From contig CM042151.1 in assembly GCA_023376005.1 (NCBI GenBank), positions 73,765,707 through 73,829,706 on the forward strand: a stretch of 64,000 nucleotides of DNA, read 5' to 3'. Under the pieces are notes generated by a model, which ran no database searches, had not been told where the DNA came from, and worked only from the letters and a program-made list of their open reading frames with translations. Both the position numbers and the translations under genes were made by a program. Shown one piece after another: positions 33,535 to 44,791 of the stretch; positions within the stretch are counted from its first letter, which is position 1; each line of letters begins with the position of its first letter. This DNA is from Doryteuthis pealeii. Lineage: Eukaryota > Mollusca > Cephalopoda > Myopsida > Loliginidae.

Positions 33535-33900
33535 GGTTGGATGGTTGGATTTTACGGCATGTCAACTCTTGATGATTACTGAAAATATTTTAAAACATTT
33601 TTGTTAACTCATTCTCGTCTATTTAACCCATAGATGGGTCCCTAAAAGCTACTTAGAGTGGACCTGGGAGTAATGGCAATGAAGGGGTTCTCCAGACTCA
33701 CCATTAGATGCAGTTTAACGTCATACCTAGGACACTAAAATCCTCATGCACTGCCTTCTAGCACATATATAGTAAAAAGGGTTGGGGATCTACTATAAGG
33801 GTAATTAGAGCTGGAAAATCATATAGGTACTGGGCCTTGACATAAACAACCAATTGATCAGTGGGGGGCATCTCTGACCACCCGTCTAGCCACATTCTTT
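33535..33900 (-). repeat. ~600-bp retroposon family, copy G (reverse, partial)
   Basis: Reverse-strand blocks in family order, from the 'ggttggattttacggcatgt' tail to the 'gaccacccgtctagcc' middle. The head is missing. Confidence 0.65.
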
Positions 33901-34132
33901 TTGGGTGAGGTGGGAAAAACTAAAGAAACATGGCTTATGGTCAAATTGTAGCTATTTGAAAGTGTAATTTTGGAAATTATCTGATGGAAAATTAGTCTAA
34001 TCTGGATTAAGGATGTAAGTATTGCATTTGTATATACTATTTTTCTTTTGGTAATTTAAAATAAAATTAGGGTAAATTTCTATGGGGGTGGGGCTATACT
34101 TTACAAGCACCAAGCCATCTATAAGTAAAGTA

Positions 34133-34367
34133 AAGTCGTCGGGGTGGCCTAAAGTCGGTATCAGCCAGACAGTGAGGGAGTCTATTCCCTTTTCATTAGA
34201 CCAAGGAGATTGTTTTGGCATCTGAGGTGGAGCGCCACACCTACCATCAGCTCCTTTACTGCACATATCCCTGTGCTACTCATACACTGAGTTGGCAAGG
34301 GTCGGTATCGAACTAGGAACCTTGTGGTTTCTAGCCGAACACTCTACCGACTGAGCTAACCCAGCCC
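34133..34367 (-). repeat. tRNA-derived SINE-1, full copy
   Basis: The reverse strand starts gggctgggttagctcagtcg (box A), continues through box B ggttcctagttcgatacc, and runs to the 'gacgactttac' tail. This is the best preserved of the SINE-1 heads in the window. Confidence 0.85.
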
Positions 34368-34519
34368 TTAGTATTAAAATCGAAGCTCTTCTGACTTACT
34401 CTCTCGTATTTGGATCACAGAGAGGGCAGTGTTATCCCCTTTTCTAGGTATGGTAGACTGGCTTACTATATTTTTCTACTTTGTTTTTGGATATAGCTTT
34501 TCTATGTTCACAGACACAG

Positions 34520-34960
34520 ACATTCAGAAAGCAGGGTAATTCCATGTCAAATCATCCAGACCATGTCCCCCACTCCCTTCAATTTTTCTGAAATTTTGTC
34601 CAGTATGTTAAAGTTAGCTAATGGCCAAAATTTGAGCTCCCAATTCCAAAAAATGGCAGAGTTATGTTGATTTTTAGCTCTCCAAATTTGGGGGGATGCA
34701 TGAAAAATTTTTGCCTGTAAAATGAGTTTTAGCTTCCCTACTCCTAAAAATTTGTTTATATATGCTTTTGACCCAAGGAATCCAAAAATGCTATCAAAAC
34801 AGTTTTAAAGTTAACCAATTTTAAGTTATTAATGATTTCTGATTTTTTTCATAGCTAGATTAATAGGTTGGCAAATTCCCATGTGGCACTGCTTCAATGA
34901 CAAAATTTTTATTATTATGCTACATATATTGAAACTCATCTGTACTAAAAAGATAGTTTG
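34520..34960 (+). repeat. Dispersed repeat, second copy of 85-480
   Basis: Same blocks in the same order as 85-480, with small indels. Class unknown. Confidence 0.6.
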
Positions 34961-35194
34961 GTTTATAATCGTGTCTTAACTCTCTCTCACTCTTTTTTCC
35001 CCTTTTCCTTCTTTTCATTATGTTTGATTGAAACAGATTAGTGTTACCGCTTCAGCATGCTAAACCACTCCCTCTATGTTTTCCCTTACTTTTTTTCTTT
35101 CTTTCTTACTGTATTTTTTCTGTATAGGATGTCCTTTTTCTTCCCTTTCTTTCTTTTTCTTACAAAAATGGAATGATCCATTTGCTGAGGTGAT

Positions 35195-35355
35195 GGCACT
35201 CACGAGAAATAAGAATTCAGCGGATAAACAACACAAGATAATCAGGAGTTATATTTTTGCATTTCATCTTGGACAATTTGGATGGTCTCATTTTTAACCA
35301 GGGGGTGTTGCAAGATAACAACCATACAATTAAGGAACACGAGTATTGATATATA
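35195..35355 (+). repeat. Short repeat shared with 48690-48840
   Basis: Both copies carry 'aataagaattc.gc.gataa', then a 'tttgcatttcatcttgga'-like block, 'ggatggtctcatttttaacc' and 'ttgcaagat.ataac'. The shared stretch is about 150 bp. It could be a conserved fragment of a larger element or of a duplicated gene. Confidence 0.6.
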
Positions 35356-35630
35356 AAGAAGAAAAAGAAGAAGAAGCTACAACAGTTAAAATTTTGTACT
35401 TTTATGTTTTAAGTGTTTCCATGGTGGGTGACAATTTTACTTTCTTCTGGATGATTTACATGGAATTACCCCAATGTCTGGCCCAAGGCCACTATATAGG
35501 AGGAATGCCAATGGAGACCAAGCAACTTTTAGCACTGACCTTAACTGTATATTCATGCATGGGAGGGGCTCCATCTAAAAATTTGACTTTGGGTTTCATC
35601 TTACCCGTGGTGGAGAGACTAGGTAGATAA
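35346..35630 (+). other. Open frame of unknown status (94 codons)
   Basis: No internal stop for 94 codons. It lacks a recognisable domain, and the N-terminal part is an E/K-rich run within a repeat shared with 48.7 kb. The later part (QCLAQGHYIGGMPMETKQLL) has protein-like composition. I cannot assign it and consider expression unlikely without transcripts. Confidence 0.15.
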
Positions 35631-35681
35631 GAGACTGACTGTGAGGTAGTTGGTTCATCTTTTATATTCTTTTACACATAT

Positions 35682-35935
35682 GAAAGAACTGTGTTGCAGT
35701 TCCACATATGAAAGAACTGTATAAAAATTACACATATGAAAGAACTGCTTAGAAGTTCCACATATCAAAAAACTGCATAGAAGTTCCACCTACAAAAGAA
35801 CTGCATAGAAGTTCCACATTTGAAAGAACTGCACAGAAGTTCTACATATTAAAGAACTGCATAGAAGTTCCAACTCCACTAAAAGAACTGCATAGAAGTT
35901 CCAAATTTGAAAGAACTTGAGTAGAAGTCACAAAT
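35682..35935. repeat. ~29-31-bp minisatellite, about nine units
   Basis: Unit resembles aagttccacatatgaaagaactgcatag. Units vary by substitutions and 1-2 bp indels; the most similar ones are in the middle of the array. Non-coding: frames do not stay open across units. Confidence 0.85.
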
Positions 35936-36043
35936 AAAACTGGAAAATTTTAAATTGTAAAATAAAGTAAAATAGTGCTTTATTTATACACATTTAAGTC
36001 TCATTCGTAAAAAAAAAAAGAAGATAGTCACTCTAATTTTTTA

Positions 36044-36286
36044 TTGGGTATGTCTAAAATTTTGCAATATCTTGGTATGTGCTATAATTTGCAGCACATA
36101 TATCACATAACTGAAGCAGTTCAAGCTGTGGTAGGTACCCACTGTGGTTGGTTGTATTGTGGTAGATGGTGTGCTGACACAATGTATGTTGCTTCACTTT
36201 CTGAGCTTGAACTTGGCCATAATTATCCTGGGATGCACAGATGTATTTTGAATGAATCTGTGGGAAATTTGATCAGTCCCAAATAA
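36044..36286 (+). other. Open frame of unknown status (80 codons)
   Basis: A Cys- and Tyr-rich frame with protein-like composition (THCGWLYCGRWCADTMYV), stopping at 36284. An aataaa follows within ~40 bp (36283-36300). No recognised family and no close splice signals. It may be a relic or chance. Confidence 0.15.
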
Positions 36287-36779
36287 AGTTTCTTAATAAA
36301 TTGGAGTGGTTTTATTATGAACTGGAGAAAGGAGACAGGACATTTCTTTGATGAAACAACTAAAGCCATCTAACCCCTATCTTGTACCTCCTCCCGTGTA
36401 ATTAATTTCTAAGAAAATATTGAAATAAAATTACATTTAGCTTGAATCGGTGGAGGAAGAAATAAGAAAAACACCACCAAAAAAAAAAAAACCCTTAAAA
36501 ACAGGAGTATTTACAGCAGGGTCAAGCAATACCCGAGTTATGCACAGGGTCATAAATACTATCATGATGTTGGCATTGGTAATTTCCTGTTAAAAAAACG
36601 AAGCTACTTTCTGCCAATTAGTGGCGAACTTACATCCCTGAACTGTTACAGGTTGGTTGTGTGCAATGTATCAGGCTTTTTTAATGGAAAGATTGCATCC
36701 CTAGGTACATCCCTGGGATGCATGGGTATGATTTTACTACGTTCTTTATGATTTTTATGCATCAGGGTTGCAAGATGCG

Positions 36780-36935
36780 TACCTATCAGCATCTCTGGAA
36801 AGGTATGAAACCCTTGTCCTCCTCATTATGGGTTGAATAGTATCACTACTGTTCTTTTACAAGGATGACTTTGGTATTAAATCACCCATAAAGTTTGATA
36901 TGCCATTAAACAAACAAATCAAACCAAACTCTAGT
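36780..36935 (+). repeat. ~600-bp retroposon family, 3' end fragment H
   Basis: Only the last ~150 bp: 'attatgggttgaatagtat', 'ttaaatcacccataaagttt' and 'gatatgccattaaacaaaca' followed by an aatcaaacc tail. Confidence 0.6.
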
Positions 36936-37091
36936 AATTCTTTCAAACATTTGATAGAAATGTTAGCTGAATTTCCACTTGCATAATAAGTCACTTAAGT
37001 TAAGCAGCATTGAGCTTGTTCAGTACTTAGATGGGTGACCATTTAAACAACAACAGATACTGTAAGTAAACTGAATATCAAAATGACTTGA

Positions 37092-37683
37092 CCGCCTGTC
37101 GGCTGGGGCATTAGAATGCACCTCTGCAGAGGGGTAAGACTCCCCCAATGGGGCCTCCTGTTGGCCATGGGTGGCGACCTGTGATGCTTAAGGATAGAAC
37201 CCAGGTGGCTGAGCAGTCCATGACTTGCAATATTCCACTTTAGGCTTTTCTTGGGCTAGACGGGTGATCAGAGAGGTCCCCTCCGATCAATCAGCTGGTC
37301 ACGTCAAGCCCTAGCACCTATATGATTGCCCCAACCTTATTGTCCTTATGGCAACCCCCAAATCCTTCTTATCATATGGGTGCTTGAAGGCGGTGGCTGA
37401 GGGTCTAAATGTCCTGGGAATGACGTTAAACTCTATCTGATGGTGAGGTTCCAGTTCTGGAAGTTTGGGGAATGTGGCGCACCCTTCATCACCATTGCTC
37501 CCTGGTCCACTCTGACCCGGAGTGGTAGTACCTGTTAGGGTCCCATCTATGGGTTGAATAGAAAAAATGAGTTTATAAACAAAATTGTATTATGCATTAA
37601 GAATGAATTTATTTCACAACTTTATCGGCATTAAATGACCTACCAAGGTTGATATGCCGTAAAACAAACCAAACCAAAAACAA
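37092..37683 (+). repeat. ~600-bp retroposon family, copy I, perfect 12-bp TSD
   Basis: Starts ccgcctgtcggctggggcat and ends aaacaaaccaaaccaaaaac. A perfect 12-bp TSD, aaaatgacttga, is at 37080-37091 and 37684-37695. This is the best reference copy in the window. No tRNA-, 5S- or 7SL-like promoter is obvious, and there is no open frame longer than a few dozen codons. Confidence 0.9.
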
Positions 37684-38264
37684 AAAATGACTTGATTTGG
37701 CATTAAATAACCCAAAAATGGTTGATGTGCCATAAAACTAAACAACCAGCCAACCACTTGCCTAATCTGATATTTTGGGCTGCCCTATTTAAGGGCATAC
37801 CAATTCAAAAAGAGAGACTGCAGCAAACAGTCTCTGGATTTCAAATGAATGTTGAATACTGTTGTAACTATGAGTATCAGGTTTAACAGAGACATAATAG
37901 GAAGAGCCACAATGAGTTATCAAGGATAGGGAAAAAGGTTTACTAAGCAAAGATACAAGATAAACAGAGTAATAAACAATTGCTAGGTTGAAGATATTGT
38001 TTCTCCTTTCCAACGTGTTTTTCAGACATTTATAGGAAAAACAGATGATTCCATTCTCATTATTTAGGTACTATAAGACAAATACTTAGTTGATACAAAT
38101 GACTTAGAATATTTTTTTTACCTTCTTATAGAACAATTTCACATTTTTATCTTTAAGATTGGTCCATCATTCTTTCTGTATATTCCAACAAGGGAATTAA
38201 GAATATTAAATTAATCACGAATTCATTTTTTTTTCAAGGGTAGGGGTCTTACACCTCTGCAGGA

Positions 38265-38590
38265 AAGAAAAAAAATTACCAAAAATCAGGGAATTAACCG
38301 AATTTAATGAAATTTTCAGTTGATATATTAATGAATAAAAGATACAATGCAACAGTTATTTTATTTAAAAAAATTTAATTTTTTCAGATAAGTTAACTTT
38401 GAACCATGTATCTTTGAGGCGTAACACAGATTCTCAAAGATACATGGTTCAAAGTTAACTGACCTGAAAAAATGTAAAGGTTTTTAAATAAAATAACAGG
38501 TTCATTATATCTTTTATTCATTAATATATCAACACTGAAATTTCATTAATTCGGTTAATTCCCTGATCTTTTTTTTTCTTTCAGTGGAGT
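38265..38590. repeat. Foldback element with ~145-bp arms
   Basis: Arms 38273-38418 and 38433-38588 are inverted copies around a 14-bp spacer, with the innermost 'gaaccatgtatctttgag' / 'ctcaaagatacatggttc' perfectly matched. Outer parts carry 'ccaaaaatcagggaatta'. The same arm sequence is found at 4908-5090 and inside the elements near 48.0, 59.0 and 60.0 kb. The TSD is not resolved. Confidence 0.7.
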
Positions 38591-39435
38591 AACCTACAAT
38601 GGTGGAATTTAAGTCCATTAAGTTCAATTTAACCCTTTATTGTCAAAGCAAATTGTAATAGAAACAATACAAAACAGGATAGACAAATCTCCTAATGAAA
38701 AAAGGTATTTGTATATAGTCTTGAGGCTACGAAATGGAAAATAAATGTTGTCATTTAGTGAATAAAAAAAACATCAGGTAGGCAGAAAAGACACAACTAG
38801 TGCATAAAGCCTCTGTGAAACCATAGGATGTAGAAGGGCTTGTGTAACAGGTACACAGAATGCCTATGACTGGGGAGCCAAGTGCCCCTGTCCTAAAGAC
38901 AGAGACACAACTTGTGTGTTAGCTCTGATGGCAGGTCTAAGAGAAAGAGAATTTGATTTTGGTGGCATTGCTTTTATATAAAACTGGTCACAATGCCACC
39001 CAATGGAAAACTGTAGCAAGTGAGGTGATTAAACTGAAATTAAATTAAAACATAACAATAATCTCCTAGGAGCCCTCAGACATGAAGGACCCTCTGGGAA
39101 TGGACAGAGAAAAGGTCCCCTTCCTGATGCTAAAAGGAAACCTCAACCATTCGAAGGCAGAACCTGGCTGGGAATAGACGCTATGACTGGCACAGGAAGA
39201 AATTTCCCCTCCATGAAATAGCTAAGAACCTATGAATAAAATCTGAAACCTAAAAAATATCTTTTGTCTTTTTCTCATCTTTTCTTCCTTAATTTCTTTT
39301 CAGCTTGACAACGCACTAGAAGGAAGAACCACATATAATGGAATTTTAAAAAACAAAAAACAACTAAAGAACATGCACCAAAATTGACCTAAAAGCCTAA
39401 TACCACATAAAATCCTCTAACCCCATATAATAATA

Positions 39436-39663
39436 TCTTGGAAGCGCATGGTGTAATGGTTAAAGTCATGGGAAATGAACTTGTCAAGGTTAAAGAGTCC
39501 AGTCTGCCCTGCTATTTATCCATAGCTGGAGGGAGAGTAAGATTCATACCTTTTCCAAGGGTATTAGCGCTAAGTGAAATGCAATTACCACATCCAGGAT
39601 TTGAACTCGGGGCGACGAGTCCATTTCCCATGATTTTAACCATTACACCACGCGCTTCCTACA
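39436..39663. repeat. Head-to-head SINE-2 pair, fused and deleted
   Basis: The left end is a forward SINE-2 head (aagcgcatggtgtaatggtt, box A). After ~45 bp it switches to the reverse strand of SINE-2 (body, then box B complement ggatttgaactcggg, then box A complement aaccattacaccacgcgctt). The 85-codon open frame across it is an artefact. Confidence 0.75.
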
Positions 39664-39708
39664 ATAAGTGGGTTGATATGTTGTTAAACAAATAAACCAA
39701 ACCAAATC

Positions 39709-40073
39709 GGCTGACTTCTGATTTAGGTCAGAAAATTAAAACGGAAAGTTTTTTGGTGGTATTACTATACATTTAATGTTGAAAAATATTTTTTTAAACT
39801 AAGTTTAATTGAAATTATACATTACAATACTAACACAAACAACTGTCTCAATAATAGATTCAATAATTAATTTCAATGGTTAATTAAATGTATAGTAATT
39901 TGGGTTTTTTGTTGTTTATTTTTTTAAGCAATACGTGATTAAAAACAACCTTAATCCCCTAAAACCGTAACCCAATTTGCAAAATGTTAATTCATAGACT
40001 GTAGTTAAACTGTCATTGGGGACCACCAAAAAACTTTCAGTTTTAATTTTCCGACCTAAGTCAGAAGTCAGCC
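39709..40073. mobile_element. GGCTGA-family TIR element, second copy
   Basis: 365 bp. TIRs GGCTGACTTCTGATTTAGGT ... acctaagtcagaagtcagcc. TSD accaaatc/accaaatt (39701-39708, 40074-40081) matches at 7 of 8. It is inserted in an aaccaaacc tail. It shares internal blocks with 1490-1975. Confidence 0.85.
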
Positions 40074-40359
40074 ACCAAATTCTTTCAGCGAGGGTTTAGA
40101 AAATGCTGACTGTATTCAGTGGCATGCCAACGTCGTGATCCAGGGGTGGGGAGAGCTTAGCCCACCACCCACTCCAGTAGCCAATAAACAGTGATTCAGA
40201 TTTTTCAAATCCCACATGTTCATCATTCAGGAGTATAGTGGCAAAGGTTAGGCTATTTCAATGTTATAGCATCGCAATGGCTTTTGGGTTAGGACAATTT
40301 TGTGCCACATAAAGCTGCACCTCAGAGCAGCTGCCCCTCCTTGACTGCCTTTGTTCCAC

Positions 40360-40740
40360 CTTGCAGAGGGGTAAGAACCCGTCAAATAAAGGGTGTCCTG
40401 TCCTAGGTATGACACTAAACTGCATCTGATGGTGAGGCTCCACTGCTGGAGATCTGGGGATGTAGTAGCCGTTCATTGCCATTACTCCTAGGTTCACTCT
40501 GCCCCGATGTTAGGGTTCCATCTATTATGGGTCAAATAGATCTATCTAAAAATCATTTTTGTTCAATAGGTCCGTGTAAAAAAACTAAAAAAAAGATAAA
40601 AAAAAAACTTTTAAAAAAAACTACACCAAAAATGTTCAATGAACGCAATTCCCTAACCTCTAAGCATACAATAACCCAAGACGAGTTGAGTGTTAGAATA
40701 AGTCAATCAATCAAACTAGGAAAGGTCGCAAATGCAAACG
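40360..40740 (+). repeat. ~600-bp retroposon family, diverged copy J
   Basis: Blocks 'ttgcagaggggtaagaac', 'gacactaaactgcatctgat', 'tgccattactcctagg' and 'ccatctattatgggtcaaat' occur in family order; the head is lost. Overlapping frames are by-products. Confidence 0.6.
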
Positions 40741-41866
40741 TAAAAGAAAGGAACTAGTTTCATTTGTCACCGTCCAGTTGCTTCCACTTGTAATTTTCTT
40801 TGGTATTATTCCAAATGACAAATTTATTTTATTTTATTTGTTCCTTTGCTTATTTCCATTTTTATTATTAAATTAAATATTTAATTGACACTGTCAGCAA
40901 AAAGAAGTAACCTCGTTTTCATGTTAACGTCTTCATAACCCAGAACGTCCCAAGAGAAAGAAAAGGTAAGAGCAGACGACTTTCTCCATATTACTTACTT
41001 TCTTCTGTTGACTTAAAACGTAGCTTTTTCAAGGTCAACACGGGTAAGAAAGATTAAAGTATAGTCTTTTTAGTCTCTAAGTACATACTTAACAATTATT
41101 TTATTAATTTAGTTTGCATTTGTTTTTAGATACTGTTCGGTTTTGTTGGTTTTAGCGGTATTTGAATTATTTATTTACACTGTCGGTTTTGGGTTTTTTT
41201 TTTTTTTTTTTTTCGTCCGAAGTTGTTCGTATTAAAACTACTACTACTATTATTATTATTTGTATTGTTTTGAGAGTTTGTTAAACTGTTGATACCAAAA
41301 ACTAAAAGCTCTTTGCAAAGTCTTATTTACTTGATATTTAACTATAATTATTAACTACTTTAATCGTTGGCTTTATTTTATTGATTTTTAAAAACTTATT
41401 ATTGACTAATAATACAAATTGCAAATTATTTTGTCTGTAGTTACGTAATAATATTCTTTAGCTAGGAGGACCATGCACTTTTCGGAGTAAACAAAATTAA
41501 CAGAACACACCTGTTTGAATGTTCAGGTATAATAATTTAATCAATTCTTATAAAAGTTATATCATAAAAATACAAACCTTTTTTTTTTTTTAGAAAAATC
41601 TTATAATTTTGTTTTATTTTTTATTATTGTGTTGAAGCAGTTATTTGTTTTTAAGTTGTTTGTTTATGTTTACAATTACATTATTTTTTTTTAAGACGTA
41701 AAAAAAATCAATTATAAGATTTTTTTTAGAGTGAAATATGTTAGCAATTAAAAAATCTACTTAAAAATTAATAAAATTTAATAAAACTTTATTTGATTAT
41801 AAAATACTGAATTTATTTACTTCATAAAAATATTCATGAAAATACTTTTTCTTGGGTGAACTACAC
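40741..41866. other. No gene seen
   Basis: AT-rich sequence with poly-T runs and donor-like gtaag sites at 40966 and 41043. No repeat family was recognised. Confidence 0.3.
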
Positions 41867-43577
41867 TAGGTACCACCAATTTGACCCTGTGCAATTTACC
41901 CCCCCTACATTTAACACAATGAAACTTGCAGAAAAATTAATATTTTCTTGAAAAGTTTTTTCCATTCGAAAGAAAAAACATTAAATAAACTCCTGATGAT
42001 TTTTAAAAATTTTTATCAGCATACAAAAATAATGAAAATTATGATTGAAAAACAATGTTTTCATTTTTGCACTGTTAAATCAACTGAAATTTAACGTAGC
42101 TAAAAACAAGTTACGATAAGTGATTTTTTAAAAATTCTATGAAAATATCAATTAATGGTCCGATTTTCACGAAAATTTCCATAAATGTTTACCATTGGAT
42201 GTAAATACATCTGTAATAGTTTTTTTCTAAAATATATTAGGGGAAATATTTTTTTACGATGTCTATCACCCCCCTATTTTATTTTATGAGATAAAAAAAA
42301 AATGATGTGGAAAAAAAATTTGGTACTTTTTTTCTACAAAGATAAGAGTCTGAATAACTATATCAATGAAATTGTATAACGTACCGAATTATAGTTTTTT
42401 AGGAAAAAATAATAAAATCGGAAATAAAAAGTGCAAAAAAAATGTCATAATATTAATATTTAAAAACTTTTTTTTCTTATGTAATTGGTATGTACTATAT
42501 TCTATTAAATTGTCAAAAAAAAAAAATTTTTTTAAGAAATTAATTTTTACGAGATTTTCAATCTTTTGTGTGATTAAATATTTTTATTTTCTGCGTGAAA
42601 TAAATTAAATTTTTTTTTTCCTGTGAAAAAAAATCAAAATTTTCACGTTTATTTAAAAACATGAATTTTAGAATTCAGGTGAACTAAAAGTTGGTCCGAT
42701 CCGTGCTCGATTAATATTTTTAAAAGAATTTGTAATTTTTATTGTTGAATAATAATTTTTGGTTCTTAGAATATATGGAAAGGCATAACCGTCATATTTG
42801 TTTTACAAAGAGACGAGACGAGACGCTTCTGAATAACAACCGAAGTTGGTTTTTCTTTGTTCAAAAAAGTTAAATAAGATAATTTTTTTTCGCTATTAGA
42901 ATACAAAGTATACAGGATTATTTTATCAGTTTTTCTCTTAGAAAAAATATTCAAATTTTCATTTCATTTTCGATTTTAAAAAGTAATACCAAAACCGAAG
43001 ACATTTTTTTAACGTCAATTTCACGGTGACATTTTACTATTAAATTTTTTCAAGTTTTTATTCATGTTAATAGTAAAAACATTGTTTTTCGTTCATAATT
43101 TTCATTATTTTCCTAAGCTGAATTTTTTTTTAAATCATCAGGACTTTTTAAAATGTTTCTTCTTTCGAATGCAAAAAAAAAAAAAAAAACCTAGATAATA
43201 TTTCAAGATAAAAAAAAGAATATCTTAAAAATCGTTGAAAACAAATAAAATCGGTTATTGAATATGCACAAGACAAAAAGTTAAATTAGTGTTATCCATA
43301 CTTTTACTGGTTGATCGTAAAAGGGAAATAATTTGTAACTTTTCTGTCTATATTACGGTCTGAAAATTACCCTTTCGCATGTAATACGGGCAGGTTTGTT
43401 TATTTTTTAAGATAACGATGTAATTTTTCCCAATCGGATAATTTGATCTTTGAGTTAACTATTTTTCTTTGTAACAACCCTGTACAATCTTTTTTTTACG
43501 AGATTTTTGATAAACAAAGTTCGGAAATATCTATTTCCGTTTTATTCAAGATGGCATAAACGATCTGGTGGTACCTA
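41867..43577 (+). mobile_element. TAGGTACCACC-family element, 1.71 kb, perfect 8-bp TSD
   Basis: Starts TAGGTACCACCAATTTGACC and ends ggtggtaccta. A perfect TSD, aactacac, is at 41859-41866 and 43578-43585. It is co-linear with 23675-25236 over most of its length. The open frame at 42366-42608 is K/N/F-rich noise. Non-autonomous. Confidence 0.9.
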
Positions 43578-43585
43578 AACTACAC

Positions 43586-44791
43586 TATATTCATATAATT
43601 GTTCAATGTTTTGACATTTATTCTAACTTCAAAGAAAAGTATTAAAACCGAAATCTCTATAAAAAAAAAATTAATCTTAATAAAATAAGTTTTTATATAT
43701 TTTTTTAATGATATAAGTTCAAAAAAAAAAAAAAGAATGAAAATATTCTTTGGGAGTTAGTTTTTGTCAATAGTGTCAATTTTTTCAACAAGTGTGCATC
43801 ATACTAGTAGTAACAGACTTATTTATTCAAAGTGGGTATGTTCAAAATGTGGAGTTAAAGGAGATAAATGGTATTTCCCACTTCGACTTTATTAGTAAAA
43901 AAAAAATGAAAAATGAAAAAAATTTATGGGAGCCTATAGATGTCAATTTCATACAGCAAAGTTACACTGCATAACGAAAGAACATAAGAAAAAACAACAA
44001 CGCAACAAGGTCACGTGGAATGTAACAGTTGTTGCTGTCTCCAGAGGGAAACCGGCAATTTTGATGTAAAAAACGGAAGAAAAAAACAATGTTTTTCTAA
44101 ATCATTTTAGTCTTCCATAAACGAAAAAGAACAATTGTTAGTAATAATTTTTAAATATATAATTTCGGAAAATGTTAGGTATTTTTTATATGGTCTTCTG
44201 GATTTTTTTTTCAAGTTATCAAAAATTGACCCCCCCCCCTTTTTTTAAAAATAGAATAAGCTATACATTATAGAATTAAGTTATTAATGAATAAAGTGGT
44301 GAAAATTTCATTAAAATTGGACAATTCCTTGATTTTTAGTAATTGTTTTAAAATTAGGAAATTTAAGAAAACAATTGATTACCTCCCTTGAGTAAAATTG
44401 CACATACTTAATTTACGATACAAATTAACGGTACGAAGTAACTCTGTTCTTTTGATATCTGGTCTGATTCAGGGTGCTTATTGGAGACTTGGTCCAATTT
44501 ATTTGAACTGACAAAAATTTATAAAACTAGCAAAAGTACCCGGTCCATGATCGGACAAAAAAAATTAGGAACACCAGAGAGTGGGTGAGGAGAAAACAGG
44601 AGTAAGAGAGAAAATAAGAGGAACATGATGTATCAAATAAAAAAATAAAAATAAAAAAATCACCGAGAATTTGTATAATAAAATGTTTGTTTATTTTAGG
44701 AAATGTTTTTTCTTTTTGTTTATGTTTACATTTAAGATATTATTTCTAAAAATGCATTTCTAAATTTTATTAAAGATTTAACGATAAACAA
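43586..44791. other. No gene; relative of the TAGGTATG element in part
   Basis: 44080-44360 resembles the interior of the element at 20934-21914. Frames here (for example 60 codons at 43792) are short. 44525-44580 has an 'actagcaaaagtacccgg' motif similar to 49615-49640. Confidence 0.35.

Noticed and set aside
35682..35935. CRISPR-like array
   Set aside because: Direct repeats are contiguous, without unique spacers, and the genome is eukaryotic; it is a minisatellite.
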